This document shows, piece by piece, positions 1-8,273 of a stretch of 64,000 bases of DNA. The first letter of the stretch is position 1; the number at the start of each line of letters is the position of its first letter. Location of the stretch: assembly GCA_034506315.1 (NCBI GenBank), contig JAPDPT010000006.1, positions 1-64,000 of the forward strand, in the 5' to 3' direction. A program made the translations under genes and the position numbers. This DNA comes from a candidate division KSB1 bacterium. GTDB lineage: Bacteria; Zhuqueibacterota; Zhuqueibacteria; Oleimicrobiales; Geothermoviventaceae. The notes under the pieces were generated by a model that ran no database searches, had not been told where the DNA came from, and saw only the letters and a list, made by a program, of their open reading frames with translations.

Positions 1-2
1 GG

Positions 3-1763
3 AGCCCGGACGGCCGGTGGATCGCCTTCGCCAGCGACCGAGGGGACTATGTGCACCCTGATCTCGTACCGTCGTCTTTTGACATTGCCGATCATCAGTT
101 TCAGAACTACGACATCTACTTGATCTCCTCCAAAGGCGATTCCCTCGTGCGGCTTACGACAGGGCGCTACGTGGAGCGTTCCCCCGTCTTCAGCCCCGAT
201 GGACAAAAGATTGCCTTCACAAGTGACCGATCCGGCATCAGCAATATCTATCTGAAGGACCTGGCGACGGGTCAGGAATGGGCGATCACTAACGTGCTTA
301 CCTCGGCCTTTCAGCCTTCCTGGGCGGGGGACGGTAGCCGCCTGGTCTTCACCAGCTTCTACAACGGAGGCTACGATCTCTACCTCCTCAAGAATCCCAA
401 TCAGATCAAACCCATCGACGTTCCCCTGACGGTGTTCCGAAAGCAGGTTGAGGAACAGGAACAACGGCAGCTGGCCCGGGAGGAAGAGAAGAGAAGGGCT
501 GAGGATCGTTACTGGCAGCGTCGGCGTCAGGAGCTGTTCCGGCACTACGTCTTCGACGAGGACTTCAAGAAAGGCATCGTGCGCTTGCCGGAGGAGGCGA
601 GGGCGCAGGTCTTCTTGGATTCGACACAGTTCAAGCTGCCCAGCGGGGAGTATAAGGTCCACGAATACAAAGTGACCTTTTCCCCCGACTACGTGTACGG
701 AGAAGCGATGTACAGCCAGTACTTCGGGGTCCTGGGCGAAGGCTTGATCCTCTTGTCGGACGTCTTGGGCAATCATCGCATTTCCCTCTACACAAACCTG
801 TTCTACGACTACCGGAACTCCAACTACGAGGTTGCCTATCTGTACCTGCCTCGAAGGGTTGATCTCGGGGTGGGCGGATTCCATTACGCGTACTTTTTCC
901 TTGATCGCTGGGGTAGCCTGATTCGGGATCGCAACTACGGGCTGAATTTGTACGGCAGCTACCCCCTCAACCGCTTCGAAAGAGCAGATCTCGGCCTCAC
1001 CTATTTCGCGGTGGACCGGGAATATCTGTACGAGCTTGTTGCCCTGCCCAAGATCAAAAGACGGACCTGGATGGGAGGGCTGACCCTCGTGCGGGATACG
1101 AGCATATGGGGCTATACGGGGCCGGTTGCGGGGACCCGGGCGGCCGTCGGGGTAACGGTCAGCCCCGGATTGGGAGCGGGACAATTGCGATTCTTCACCC
1201 TGAGGGAGGACTACCGCCGCTACATTCGGGTGGGTCAGAACTATACCGTGGGCATGCGACTGGCAGGGGGACTGAGCGAGGGGGCCAACCCCCAGCGCTT
1301 TTTCCTCGGCGGCGTGGACAATTGGATCAACTACAGCTTTCGCGGCAACCTCCGGGTGGAGGATCCGGACGACATCTACTTCAGTACCTTCGAGACCCCC
1401 TTGCGCGGGGCGCGGTACTACGAGCGCGAAGGCACCCGCTTCGTCCTCGCCAATCTCGAATTCCGTTTCCCCTTGATCCGCTACCTTGTATTAGGCTGGC
1501 CCCTGCCCATCGGCCTCCAGGACGTGCGGGGGGCCATTTTCACGGACATCGGGACCGCCTGGTCAAAGAATGAACCGTTTCGCATATTCAGAGCCCAGCC
1601 TGAACTGGGTTGGGTGCAACTCCAGGACGTCGTGATGGGGTACGGCTGGGGGATTCGCCTCAATATGGGGGCGTTTGTGTTCATGTTGGACATTGCCTGG
1701 CCAACGGACCTGGCTCGGTCCGGGTCAGCACGCTACTACTTCTCCCTTGGTGCCGAATGGTGA
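3..1763 (+). CDS. PD40/TolB-like propeller fused to Omp85-type barrel (5' partial)
   Basis: The frame is open through the left edge, so the N-terminus is missing. The first visible codons already read SPDGRWIAFASDRG, a PD40/TolB-type propeller blade; a second blade reads FSPDGQKIAFTSDRSG and a third follows. After about 140 visible residues comes a highly charged helical linker rich in Glu, Arg and Gln, then roughly 370 residues with alternating aromatic/hydrophobic beta-strands, an FLGG element before an arginine (NYSFRGN), and a terminal strand ending in Trp. This matches a bacterial surface antigen (Omp85/D15) barrel in the outer membrane. The propeller would sit in the periplasm. The partner or substrate is unknown. 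It lies 20 bp upstream of the GWxTD gene and probably shares its transcript. The domain reading is strong; the role is not known. Confidence 0.8.
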   Translation, partial: SPDGRWIAFASDRGDYVHPDLVPSSFDIADHQFQNYDIYLISSKGDSLVRLTTGRYVERSPVFSPDGQKIAFTSDRSGISNIYLKDLATGQEWAITNVLTSAFQPSWAGDGSRLVFTSFYNGGYDLYLLKNPNQIKPIDVPLTVFRKQVEEQEQRQLAREEEKRRAEDRYWQRRRQELFRHYVFDEDFKKGIVRLPEEARAQVFLDSTQFKLPSGEYKVHEYKVTFSPDYVYGEAMYSQYFGVLGEGLILLSDVLGNHRISLYTNLFYDYRNSNYEVAYLYLPRRVDLGVGGFHYAYFFLDRWGSLIRDRNYGLNLYGSYPLNRFERADLGLTYFAVDREYLYELVALPKIKRRTWMGGLTLVRDTSIWGYTGPVAGTRAAVGVTVSPGLGAGQLRFFTLREDYRRYIRVGQNYTVGMRLAGGLSEGANPQRFFLGGVDNWINYSFRGNLRVEDPDDIYFSTFETPLRGARYYEREGTRFVLANLEFRFPLIRYLVLGWPLPIGLQDVRGAIFTDIGTAWSKNEPFRIFRAQPELGWVQLQDVVMGYGWGIRLNMGAFVFMLDIAWPTDLARSGSARYYFSLGAEW

Positions 1764-1783
1764 GGCGTCCTCTGGGAGGCAAC

Positions 1784-3052
1784 ATGCGTGGACCGGTTGC
1801 GTTTCTGTGTCTCTGGCTCACCAGCCACCTTATACCCGCTCCGCTCTTGGCCCAGAGTTTCGAAGAAATCGCGGAGGACTTTTTCGGGGGGCCGCTTCTG
1901 GAGTACGACGCCTTTACCTTTTTTGACGAATCGAAGGAGAAAGCTCGCGTAGACGTCCACTTCGTTTTCGTTTACGACATTCTCCAGTTCGTGCGCATCG
2001 ATGGCGATAGCTACCGGGCCCGCTACGAGGTCTCAGCGCTCCTCAAGAGGAAGCCGGTGGAGGGTCTGGCTGACCTGGTAAGTTATGCTCAGGGTACGGT
2101 CACCGTCACCACCTACCCTGAGACCAACTCCCGAACGCAGAAGGTTACAGGGAAACTCTCTTTCTGGACCGAGCCGGGTACCTACACACTCGAATTGCGC
2201 CTCACGGATCTGGAGTCGGGCAAGACGTTGACGCGCACGAAAAAGGTGGCCGTCTGGGATTTTTGCAGCCCCGGTGTGCACCTCTCGGACGTCGTCTTTG
2301 CCGATAGCGCGGGATGTCGGACCCAACGAGTCGATGATCTGCGTCCGCTTCTGGACGCGCGGTTCTCGAAGCCCGAGTCTGGTTTCGTGGCGATCGTCCA
2401 GGTTGTGCCCGTGCCCGAGAGTGACTCGGTATCCGTCGCCTGGGCTGTCGCAAGCCGAGACGGGCGCGTGCTGAGGGACGAGACGTTCCGGGCGGCGGGA
2501 AGGCGGCTCCTTTGCCTTCCCCTCCACAACGTGGTTTCTAGGCCCGGGCGCTATGAGTTGCGTATCCAGGCCCGTGTACGAAGTTACAAGGCCGAGATGA
2601 GGAAGACGTTCTCCATTGCGTGGGGGGAGGCGTTCGTGGATACCTCCAGCCTCGACGTCATCTTGGGCGCGATGTCCTACATAGCCCGGCCCGAGGACGT
2701 GGACAAAATGAAATCGTCCTCGCGGTCCCTCCAAGCGCTGCTCCTGGAGGACTTCTGGAAGCAGCGCGATCCTACTCCCAGCACCCCCGAAAATGAGCTG
2801 CGCGAGGAGTTTTTCCGTCGCCTGGACTTCGCGAACCGGTTCTTCTCCGTGCCCGAGCTCGGTGTCGACGGGTGGCAGACCGATCGTGGCCGCATCTACA
2901 TCGTGTACGGCCACCCAACCCACGTGGAGAAAGAGCCGGCGCAGATGCAGGAAGCTTCCTACGAGGTGTGGTATTACTCCCACCTGCGGAAGCGCTTCGT
3001 GTTTGTGGACGCTGCGGGCGACGGTCTGTATCGATTGAAGCAGGCCGACTGA
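1784..3052 (+). CDS. GWxTD domain-containing secreted protein
   Basis: The protein has 422 residues. I chose the ATG at 1784 because GGGAGG lies just upstream and the product then begins with a clean signal peptide (hydrophobic core to about residue 20, cleavage after ALLAQ). The C-terminal 60 residues carry the defining GWxTD signature, here GWQTDRGRIYIVYGHP, followed by an aromatic WYY...FVF strand pair. The central part is beta-rich and resembles the Ig-like stretches usual ahead of this domain. GWxTD proteins occur widely in FCB-group and Acidobacteriota genomes; their biochemical function is unknown. A longer upstream extension of the same frame overlaps the previous gene and is not credible. 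Its close spacing to the propeller-barrel gene suggests they work together in the envelope. Confidence 0.85.
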   Translation: MRGPVAFLCLWLTSHLIPAPLLAQSFEEIAEDFFGGPLLEYDAFTFFDESKEKARVDVHFVFVYDILQFVRIDGDSYRARYEVSALLKRKPVEGLADLVSYAQGTVTVTTYPETNSRTQKVTGKLSFWTEPGTYTLELRLTDLESGKTLTRTKKVAVWDFCSPGVHLSDVVFADSAGCRTQRVDDLRPLLDARFSKPESGFVAIVQVVPVPESDSVSVAWAVASRDGRVLRDETFRAAGRRLLCLPLHNVVSRPGRYELRIQARVRSYKAEMRKTFSIAWGEAFVDTSSLDVILGAMSYIARPEDVDKMKSSSRSLQALLLEDFWKQRDPTPSTPENELREEFFRRLDFANRFFSVPELGVDGWQTDRGRIYIVYGHPTHVEKEPAQMQEASYEVWYYSHLRKRFVFVDAAGDGLYRLKQAD

Positions 3053-3126
3053 CGGAGGGTCAATACAGGCTTTGACGGCGCGTCGGTGAAGGAGGGCGGC
3101 ATCGCACTAAGTGCTGAAAGTTGCGC

Positions 3127-3155
3127 TTGCGGAGATCAGAAGGGTTTCATAAATT
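3127..3155 (+). promoter_or_regulatory. Candidate promoter of the arg operon
   Basis: TTGCGG (3127-3132), a 17-base spacer, then TAAATT (3150-3155). Transcription would begin near 3162, about 27 bases before the putative leader peptide and 173 bases before argJ. The matches to consensus are partial (3/6 and 4/6), but the layout is the same as at several better promoters in this window. Confidence 0.35.
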
Positions 3156-3188
3156 GGGCGCAGAATTCGACGGAGAAGGTGCGAGTCC

Positions 3189-3260
3189 ATGGCAAAGCAG
3201 CGAGCTTTGAGCGTCCGTCCCTACCTACCCCTCCGTGGGCCTAGGCCCGCACGGGCCTGA
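3189..3260 (+). CDS. Putative arginine-rich leader peptide upstream of argJ
   Basis: A 23-codon frame starts at ATG 3189 and is preceded at 9-nt spacing by GGAGAAGG (3172-3179), one of the better Shine-Dalgarno sequences in the area. Five of its 23 codons are arginine (CGA 3201, CGT 3216, CGT 3234, AGG 3243, CGG 3252), and the peptide ends 74 bp before the arginine-biosynthesis gene argJ. The last two Arg codons lie in opposite arms of a hairpin (3243-3258). A ribosome-stalling leader that senses Arg-tRNA is a possible reading, but arginine codons are common in GC-rich DNA and no U-rich terminator follows. The peptide is too short for a statistical coding test. The rest of 3053-3334 holds nothing else I can support. 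Confidence 0.3.
   Translation: MAKQRALSVRPYLPLRGPRPARA
3237..3258 (+). promoter_or_regulatory. Alternative hairpins at the end of the arg leader
   Basis: AGGCCC (3243-3248) and GGGCCT (3253-3258) can form a 6-bp stem with a GCAC loop. The overlapping palindrome GGGCCTAGGCCC (3237-3248) can form a competing short stem. The two structures use the same bases, so only one can form at a time. No oligo-U tract follows, so this is not a classical intrinsic terminator. Confidence 0.25.
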
Positions 3261-3334
3261 TTCCCTCAATCTGTCCACCCAGTTGGTCATTCTCCCCAGT
3301 TGCAACGCTTTCACGACTGAGCAAGGTAGGCAGA

Positions 3335-4588
3335 ATGCAAGGTTTTGCGACACAGGAAGAATTCTTTTTTCCGCAAGAGGCTGTCGGCAATGGGGTGAGC
3401 TGGGCGGAAGGCGGTTTGCTCTTGCCTTCCGGCTTCCGGGCGGCCGCCGGCGAGGCCGGGATCCGTGGGAGTCGGCTTGACTGTGCCCTTCTGGTTTCGG
3501 ACCAGGCGGCGAGTTCGGCAGGTGTGTTCACGAAAAACTGTGTGCAGGCGGCCCCTGTGCTCCTGTGCAGGAAGCGGGTGGGCAAGAACCCGTTTCGAGC
3601 CCTTCTGGTCAACAGCGGAGTTGCCAATGCCTGTACCGGCGCGGAAGGTTTGGCTGCGGCGGAGAGAGTGACCGCCGGCCTCGCGTCGTTGCTCGGGTGC
3701 AGGCCCGAGCAAGTGTTGATGGCCTCTACGGGGGTCATCGGAGAGCCGCTGCCGGTGGAAAAGATTGAGGCGATCCTGCCGAAGCTGTGCACGGGGTTGA
3801 GCCGGCTCGCGGGCCCCGCGTTCTCCAGAGCCATTCTGACCACCGACACGCGCCCGAAGGAAGCGGCTGTCCGGGTGGCGCTGGCTGAAGGCTCGGTAGC
3901 CATCGGCGGGGTAGCCAAGGGAGCGGGGATGATCCACCCCTGCCTGGCCACGATGCTGGCATTCCTCACCACCGATGCGGTCGTGCCGGCAGAAGAGCTT
4001 CAGGGGATGCTCGAAGAAGCGGTCGAGCCAACGTTCAACGCCATCACCGTGGATGGGGATACGAGCACCAACGACACCGTACTCTTGGTGGCTAGTGGCG
4101 CGAGCCGAGTGAAGATCCGGCAGGACTCGGACAGGGAGCGCCTCGTGCGGGGCTTGAAGGCCGTTTGCCTTTCCCTGGCGCGGCAGATTGTGGCTGACGG
4201 CGAAGGCGCCACCAAGCCCGTAGTGGTTCGAGTTCTCGGAGCCAGGGGCGAGCAGCAAGCGCGGCAGGTCGCGAAGTGTATCGCCAACTCGCTTCTGGTC
4301 AAGACGGCGATCGCCGGGCGAGATGCCAATTGGGGAAGAATCCTGGCCGCTGCCGGAGCGAGCGGGGTGTCGTTCGATGTGGACAAGGTCTCGCTCCAGA
4401 TAGACGGGATCCCCGTTTTCGAGGATGGGCGGCCCACGCGCCTTTCGACCGAGGACGAGGGGAGGATTTTCCGTCGACCCGTTGTGGAGATCGAGCTTCA
4501 CCTGGGTCAGGGCGACGGGCAGACGATTGTGTACACCTGCGACCTCACGGAAGAGTACGTCCGCATCAATGCACACTACAGAAGCTGA
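3335..4588 (+). CDS. argJ: Glutamate N-acetyltransferase / ornithine acetyltransferase ArgJ
   Basis: ArgJ transfers the acetyl group from N-acetylornithine to glutamate, closing the acetyl cycle of arginine synthesis; bifunctional forms also use acetyl-CoA. The 417 residues match the family length. The autocleavage region reads KGAGMIHPCLATML at about residues 195-208, placing the N-terminal nucleophile of the beta chain at Thr206. Other family blocks are visible: an N-terminal GFRAAAGEAGIRGSRLDCALLVSD stretch beginning near residue 35 and the C-terminal DLTEEYVRINAHYRS. It is the first gene of an argJ-argC-argB-argD operon and ends 10 bp before the likely argC start. Whether it has its own NAG-synthase activity cannot be read from sequence alone; a separate acetyltransferase at the operon end may supply that step. 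Confidence 0.95.
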   Translation: MQGFATQEEFFFPQEAVGNGVSWAEGGLLLPSGFRAAAGEAGIRGSRLDCALLVSDQAASSAGVFTKNCVQAAPVLLCRKRVGKNPFRALLVNSGVANACTGAEGLAAAERVTAGLASLLGCRPEQVLMASTGVIGEPLPVEKIEAILPKLCTGLSRLAGPAFSRAILTTDTRPKEAAVRVALAEGSVAIGGVAKGAGMIHPCLATMLAFLTTDAVVPAEELQGMLEEAVEPTFNAITVDGDTSTNDTVLLVASGASRVKIRQDSDRERLVRGLKAVCLSLARQIVADGEGATKPVVVRVLGARGEQQARQVAKCIANSLLVKTAIAGRDANWGRILAAAGASGVSFDVDKVSLQIDGIPVFEDGRPTRLSTEDEGRIFRRPVVEIELHLGQGDGQTIVYTCDLTEEYVRINAHYRS

Positions 4589-4598
4589 GGGGTGGAGA

Positions 4599-5633
4599 TT
4601 GGCCGCAATAGACGAAATCCGAGTGGCCATCGCCGGCGTGACGGGGTACACGGGGGCAGAGCTTGTCCGGTACCTTTCCCGGCATGCCTCGGTGAAGATC
4701 GTCGGGGCTTCCTCGGAGAGCCTGGCCGGAGAGACGCTTGGCTCCTTGCATCCCAGTCTTTACGGGCCGGCCTCGGAGCTGCAGCTGGTTGGCCTGGAAA
4801 GGCTGCTCGAGACGGAGGCCGATGTCTTTTTCCTGTGTCTTCCCCACGGACAAGCTGCGGCGGTGGCTGGACAGCTCGCCGAGCGGGGGAAAAAGGTGAT
4901 CGATCTGAGCGCGGATTTCCGTTTGCCGAACGCTAACCTCTATCGCCAGTGGTACGGGGTGGAGCACCCTTGTCCGCAGCGGCTGGCCGAGGCGGCCTAC
5001 GGTTTGAGCGAGCTTTATCGTGAGCAGATCCGCCAGGCAAGGGTCGTCGCCAACCCGGGCTGCTACCCGACGGCCGCGCTCCTGGCTCTTTCCCCGCTAC
5101 TGCGGGAAGGTCTCGTCAGCACAAAGGGAATTGTCATCGATGCCAAGAGCGGCCTCTCCGGTGCGGGGAAGACCCCAAAACCCCACCTCCACTTCGTGGA
5201 GGCCAATGAAAGTGTGAGCCCCTACAATGCAGGGCGTACGCATCGCCACGTGCCGGAGATCGACTGGTACCTTACGGAGGCCGCGGGGGAAAAGGTAGAA
5301 GTGTTATTTACCCCCCATCTTGTACCGATGGATCGCGGAATTCTGGAGACCATCTACGTCCGTTTACGGGAAGGGGTTGAGGCGCAGGATCTTCTCGACT
5401 GCTGGCGGGAAGCCTATCGCGGCGAGGCCTTCGTTCGCGTGCTTCCAAAGTCCTTGCCGTGCACCAAACGGGTAGCCTGGACCAACGTCTGCGAGCTGGG
5501 CATCGGATGGGTTGGAGACGGAATCGGGGTGCTGGTTGCGGCCATCGACAATCTCGGGAAGGGGGCCAGCGGTCAGGCCGTCCAGAATCTGAACATCCTG
5601 TTCGGCTTGGACGAACGGGAAGGGTTGGGGTAA
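4599..5633 (+). CDS. argC: N-acetyl-gamma-glutamyl-phosphate reductase
   Basis: ArgC reduces N-acetylglutamyl phosphate to the semialdehyde with NADPH. The protein has 344 residues. The nucleotide-binding start VAIAGVTGYTGAELVRYL is typical, the catalytic cysteine is in NPGCYPTA (Cys155), and the HRHVPEIDWYL histidine block follows. The start is uncertain: TTG 4599 follows argJ directly and has GAGGGG about 6 bases upstream, giving a normal-length N-terminus; ATG 4569 would overlap argJ and add ten residues. Longer upstream extensions lie entirely inside argJ and are not credible. argB begins 4 bp after the stop, so translation is probably coupled. Confidence 0.93.
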   Translation: MAAIDEIRVAIAGVTGYTGAELVRYLSRHASVKIVGASSESLAGETLGSLHPSLYGPASELQLVGLERLLETEADVFFLCLPHGQAAAVAGQLAERGKKVIDLSADFRLPNANLYRQWYGVEHPCPQRLAEAAYGLSELYREQIRQARVVANPGCYPTAALLALSPLLREGLVSTKGIVIDAKSGLSGAGKTPKPHLHFVEANESVSPYNAGRTHRHVPEIDWYLTEAAGEKVEVLFTPHLVPMDRGILETIYVRLREGVEAQDLLDCWREAYRGEAFVRVLPKSLPCTKRVAWTNVCELGIGWVGDGIGVLVAAIDNLGKGASGQAVQNLNILFGLDEREGLG

Positions 5634-5637
5634 GAAG

Positions 5638-6411
5638 ATGCGCGCCGTCTTGAAAGTCAGCGGAAAACTGATCGAGAACCCGGATCTCCTCGCCGAGCTG
5701 GGTCAGGCGCTGAGGGATTTCCGGCAAGAAAAGGTGGTAATTGTCCACGGCGGTGGCCCGGCGATCACCGACTTGCTCCAGAGACTGGGAATCCAGGCCC
5801 GCTTCCACGCCGGACAGCGTGTGACCGACGAGGCTACCCTTGAGGTGGCCGAGATGGTTCTGTCCGGAAAGATGAACAAGACGATCGTTGCAGCGCTGAG
5901 CAGACAAGGGGTACAGGCCATCGGCCTGAGTGGGCGCGACGCTGAGCTTTTGGCGGCAAGGCCGCTCTCGGGGGAGAACGGAAAGCTGGGCCTGGTCGGG
6001 GAGATTGAGCGTGTCCGGACAGACCTCCTCGAGTCGCTGTGTCGGTTGGGGCTGATACCGGTTATTTCGCCGATCTCGGCAGGTCCAGACGGATGCGCCC
6101 TGAACGTCAACGCAGATTGGGCCGCATCCCGCATTGCCACGGACTGGAAGGCGGACTCCCTTCTTTATTTTGGGGACACACCTGGCGTGCTGGCCGATGG
6201 GAGAACCCTCCCGGAGCTGAACGGAGAGGCGATCGCCTCCCTGATCCGGGAGGGTGAGGCAGATCGGGGCATGATTCCGAAGCTTGAATCAGCCCATTTC
6301 GCCGCTCGGGCAGGTGTACGCCAGGTGCAGATCCTGCAGTGGGACGGAGTGGATACCCTCAAACGAGCGCTACGGGAGGGGGGGAATCTCGGCACTTTGG
6401 TTCGTTCTTAG
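5638..6411 (+). CDS. argB: N-acetylglutamate kinase
   Basis: ArgB phosphorylates N-acetylglutamate, the second step of the pathway. At 257 residues it is a short, single amino-acid-kinase domain. Visible motifs are KVSGKL at the N-terminus, the VIVHGGGPAITDLL glycine loop, VTDEATLEVAEMVLSGKMNK, and ALNVNADWAAS near the nucleotide site. It has no N-terminal extension helix; in this family the extension marks hexameric, arginine-inhibited kinases, so this enzyme is more likely a dimer of the insensitive type (inference). It sits 4 bp after argC and 12 bp before argD. Confidence 0.95.
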   Translation: MRAVLKVSGKLIENPDLLAELGQALRDFRQEKVVIVHGGGPAITDLLQRLGIQARFHAGQRVTDEATLEVAEMVLSGKMNKTIVAALSRQGVQAIGLSGRDAELLAARPLSGENGKLGLVGEIERVRTDLLESLCRLGLIPVISPISAGPDGCALNVNADWAASRIATDWKADSLLYFGDTPGVLADGRTLPELNGEAIASLIREGEADRGMIPKLESAHFAARAGVRQVQILQWDGVDTLKRALREGGNLGTLVRS

Positions 6412-6423
6412 GCTGGAGGGACA

Positions 6424-7608
6424 ATGGCTCATCCACTGATTCGAGCGGCGGAAGAGGCCCTTGTAGGCACGTACGCGCGGCCGGACATTCTGTTCACTCG
6501 AGGTGAGGGCAGCTACCTTTATGATTGGGATGGCCGCCGATACCTGGATTTCGTCACCGGGATTGCGGTGAATGCGCTGGGGCATTGTCATCCACGGGTC
6601 GTGGAGGCCATTCAGCGGCAATCCCAGCAACTGATCCATCTCTCAAACCTCTACCACAGCGCCCCGCAGGCTGAACTGGCCAAGCGGCTTGTCGAACTGT
6701 CGTTTGCGGAGCGCGTCTTCTTTTGCAACAGCGGAGCCGAAGCGGTAGAGGGCGCTCTGAAATTCGCCCGCAAATGGGCGAAGCAGAAGCACAACGGCCG
6801 CAAGTTCGAGATCGTGGCCTTTGAGAACAGCTTTCACGGCCGGACATTCGCCGCTCTCACCGTGACCGGGAGGCGCAAGTACCGCAAGGGCTTTGCCCCG
6901 ATGCTGCCGGGCGTTCGGCACGCCCGATTCAACGACCTCGACAGCGCGGCCCGTCAGATCCGCGAGGAGACCGCTGCCGTCATCGTCGAACCGGTCCAGG
7001 GCGAGGGTGGAATCCATCCGGCTCGGCCGGATTTCCTTGAGGGACTGCGCGAGCTTTGCGACAGGGTGGGCGCGGTCCTGATCTTCGATGAGATTCAATG
7101 CGGGATGGGCCGGACGGGGACCTTGTTCGCGTACGAGCAATTGGGCGTCGTACCGGACATCATGGTTCTGGCGAAACCATTGGGTGGGGGATTGCCCCTC
7201 GGCGCCGTTCTGGTCAAGGAACAGGTTGCATCGGCCATCGGGGTGGGAGATCATGGGTCCACGTTTGGCGGGAACCCGGTAGCTTGTGCAGCGGGGCTTG
7301 CCGTTCTGGATACGATCAGCGAACCTGGCTTTTTGGAAGGCGTGCGCAGGAAGGGCAACCTCCTGCGCGAGGGCCTGGTGGAGCTTGCACGCTCGAGGCC
7401 GGAGGCAAAGGAAGTGCGAGGCCTGGGGCTCATGCTGGGTCTTGAGCTCCGCGTGGAGGTTAAACCGCTCGTGGCGAAATGTCGGGAGCGGGGATTGCTC
7501 CTTTGCTCAGCGGGCGAGCGGGTATTGCGATTCCTGCCTCCCTTGACGGTGACGGAGCAGGAGATCGCGCACGCCCTGGAAATTGTCGGATCGTGCCTAC
7601 GGAACTGA
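6424..7608 (+). CDS. argD: Acetylornithine aminotransferase
   Basis: A class-III PLP-dependent aminotransferase of 394 residues that converts N-acetylglutamate semialdehyde to N-acetylornithine. The PLP-binding lysine is in MVLAKPLGGGLPLGA (Lys251). Also visible are VFFCNSGAEAVEGALKFARKW, the NSFHGRT block, VEPVQGEGG and IFDEIQCGMGRTG. The start ATG 6424 follows GGAGGGAC at short spacing. The family also contains succinylornithine and GABA aminotransferases, but the place in the arg operon makes the acetylornithine assignment secure. It may serve lysine synthesis too, as many ArgD enzymes do. Confidence 0.95.
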   Translation: MAHPLIRAAEEALVGTYARPDILFTRGEGSYLYDWDGRRYLDFVTGIAVNALGHCHPRVVEAIQRQSQQLIHLSNLYHSAPQAELAKRLVELSFAERVFFCNSGAEAVEGALKFARKWAKQKHNGRKFEIVAFENSFHGRTFAALTVTGRRKYRKGFAPMLPGVRHARFNDLDSAARQIREETAAVIVEPVQGEGGIHPARPDFLEGLRELCDRVGAVLIFDEIQCGMGRTGTLFAYEQLGVVPDIMVLAKPLGGGLPLGAVLVKEQVASAIGVGDHGSTFGGNPVACAAGLAVLDTISEPGFLEGVRRKGNLLREGLVELARSRPEAKEVRGLGLMLGLELRVEVKPLVAKCRERGLLLCSAGERVLRFLPPLTVTEQEIAHALEIVGSCLRN

Positions 7609-7687
7609 GAGCTGCCTTCGTGCGGACGAAATGGCTCGGGTAGCCCCGGAGTCCGGACTCCGGGAAGAGAATGATCGAGGAGTGCGA

Positions 7688-8221
7688 ATGGAGAGAACCA
7701 TGAAATGGGCAGAGGCTGTTGTGGAGGATGAGGCCGAGGTCGTCACGGACCGACAACAGGCAAAGGTCCTGAGCGTTCGGAAGGCACGGATCGCCGATGC
7801 GGCGCAGATCGTCACGCTGATCAACGATTACGCGCGGCGCGGCATGATGTTGCCCCGCTCCTATGGGGAGGTGCTGGAGAACATCCGGGATTTCCTCGTC
7901 CTCACCGATGGGGAGCGAGTGCTGGGCTGCGCCGCTCTTCACGTTATTTGGGATGATGTGGCGGAGATCCGCTCCCTCGCCGTCGCCGATGAGGTCAGCG
8001 GGCGCGGATACGGCCGCCTCCTGGTGGAGAAGCTGCTGGAAGAAGCCCGCGAGCTGGGGCTACCCCAGGTTTTCACCCTCACCTATCAAGAGGGATTCTT
8101 TGCCAAGCTCGGCTTCCAGGTGGTGGACAAGAAGACGCTCCCCCACAAGTTCTGGAAGGACTGCTTCAAGTGCGTGAAATTCGCCACCTGCGACGAAATC
8201 GCCATGATCCGCGATCTATAG
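7688..8221 (+). CDS. Short GNAT acetyltransferase, likely ArgA-type NAG synthase
   Basis: The 177-residue protein is a GNAT acetyltransferase. The core shows VRKARIADAAQIVTLINDY, the conserved IRSLAVADEVSGRGYGRLL acetyl-CoA loop, and FFAKLGFQVV. The block LPRSYGEVLENIRDFLV and the C-terminal cysteine cluster CFKCVKFATCDEIAM are typical of short, kinase-domain-free N-acetylglutamate synthases found at arginine loci. Its position as the last gene of the arg operon supports that role: acetyl-CoA plus glutamate to N-acetylglutamate. ATG 7688 was chosen because GAGGAG lies 5 bases upstream; earlier codons overlap argD. Together with ArgJ this gives two possible sources of N-acetylglutamate. Confidence 0.75.
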   Translation: MERTMKWAEAVVEDEAEVVTDRQQAKVLSVRKARIADAAQIVTLINDYARRGMMLPRSYGEVLENIRDFLVLTDGERVLGCAALHVIWDDVAEIRSLAVADEVSGRGYGRLLVEKLLEEARELGLPQVFTLTYQEGFFAKLGFQVVDKKTLPHKFWKDCFKCVKFATCDEIAMIRDL

Positions 8222-8273
8222 GAAGGCGGATGGAAGCCGGGCCGCAGGCCTTAGGCCTTGCCATGAGCGCATC

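Noticed and set aside
8246-8258. AGGCC-TTA-GGCCT hairpin between the converging arg and rseP ends
   Set aside because: Only 5 bp with a 3-nt loop and no T tract on either strand; too weak to call a terminator.
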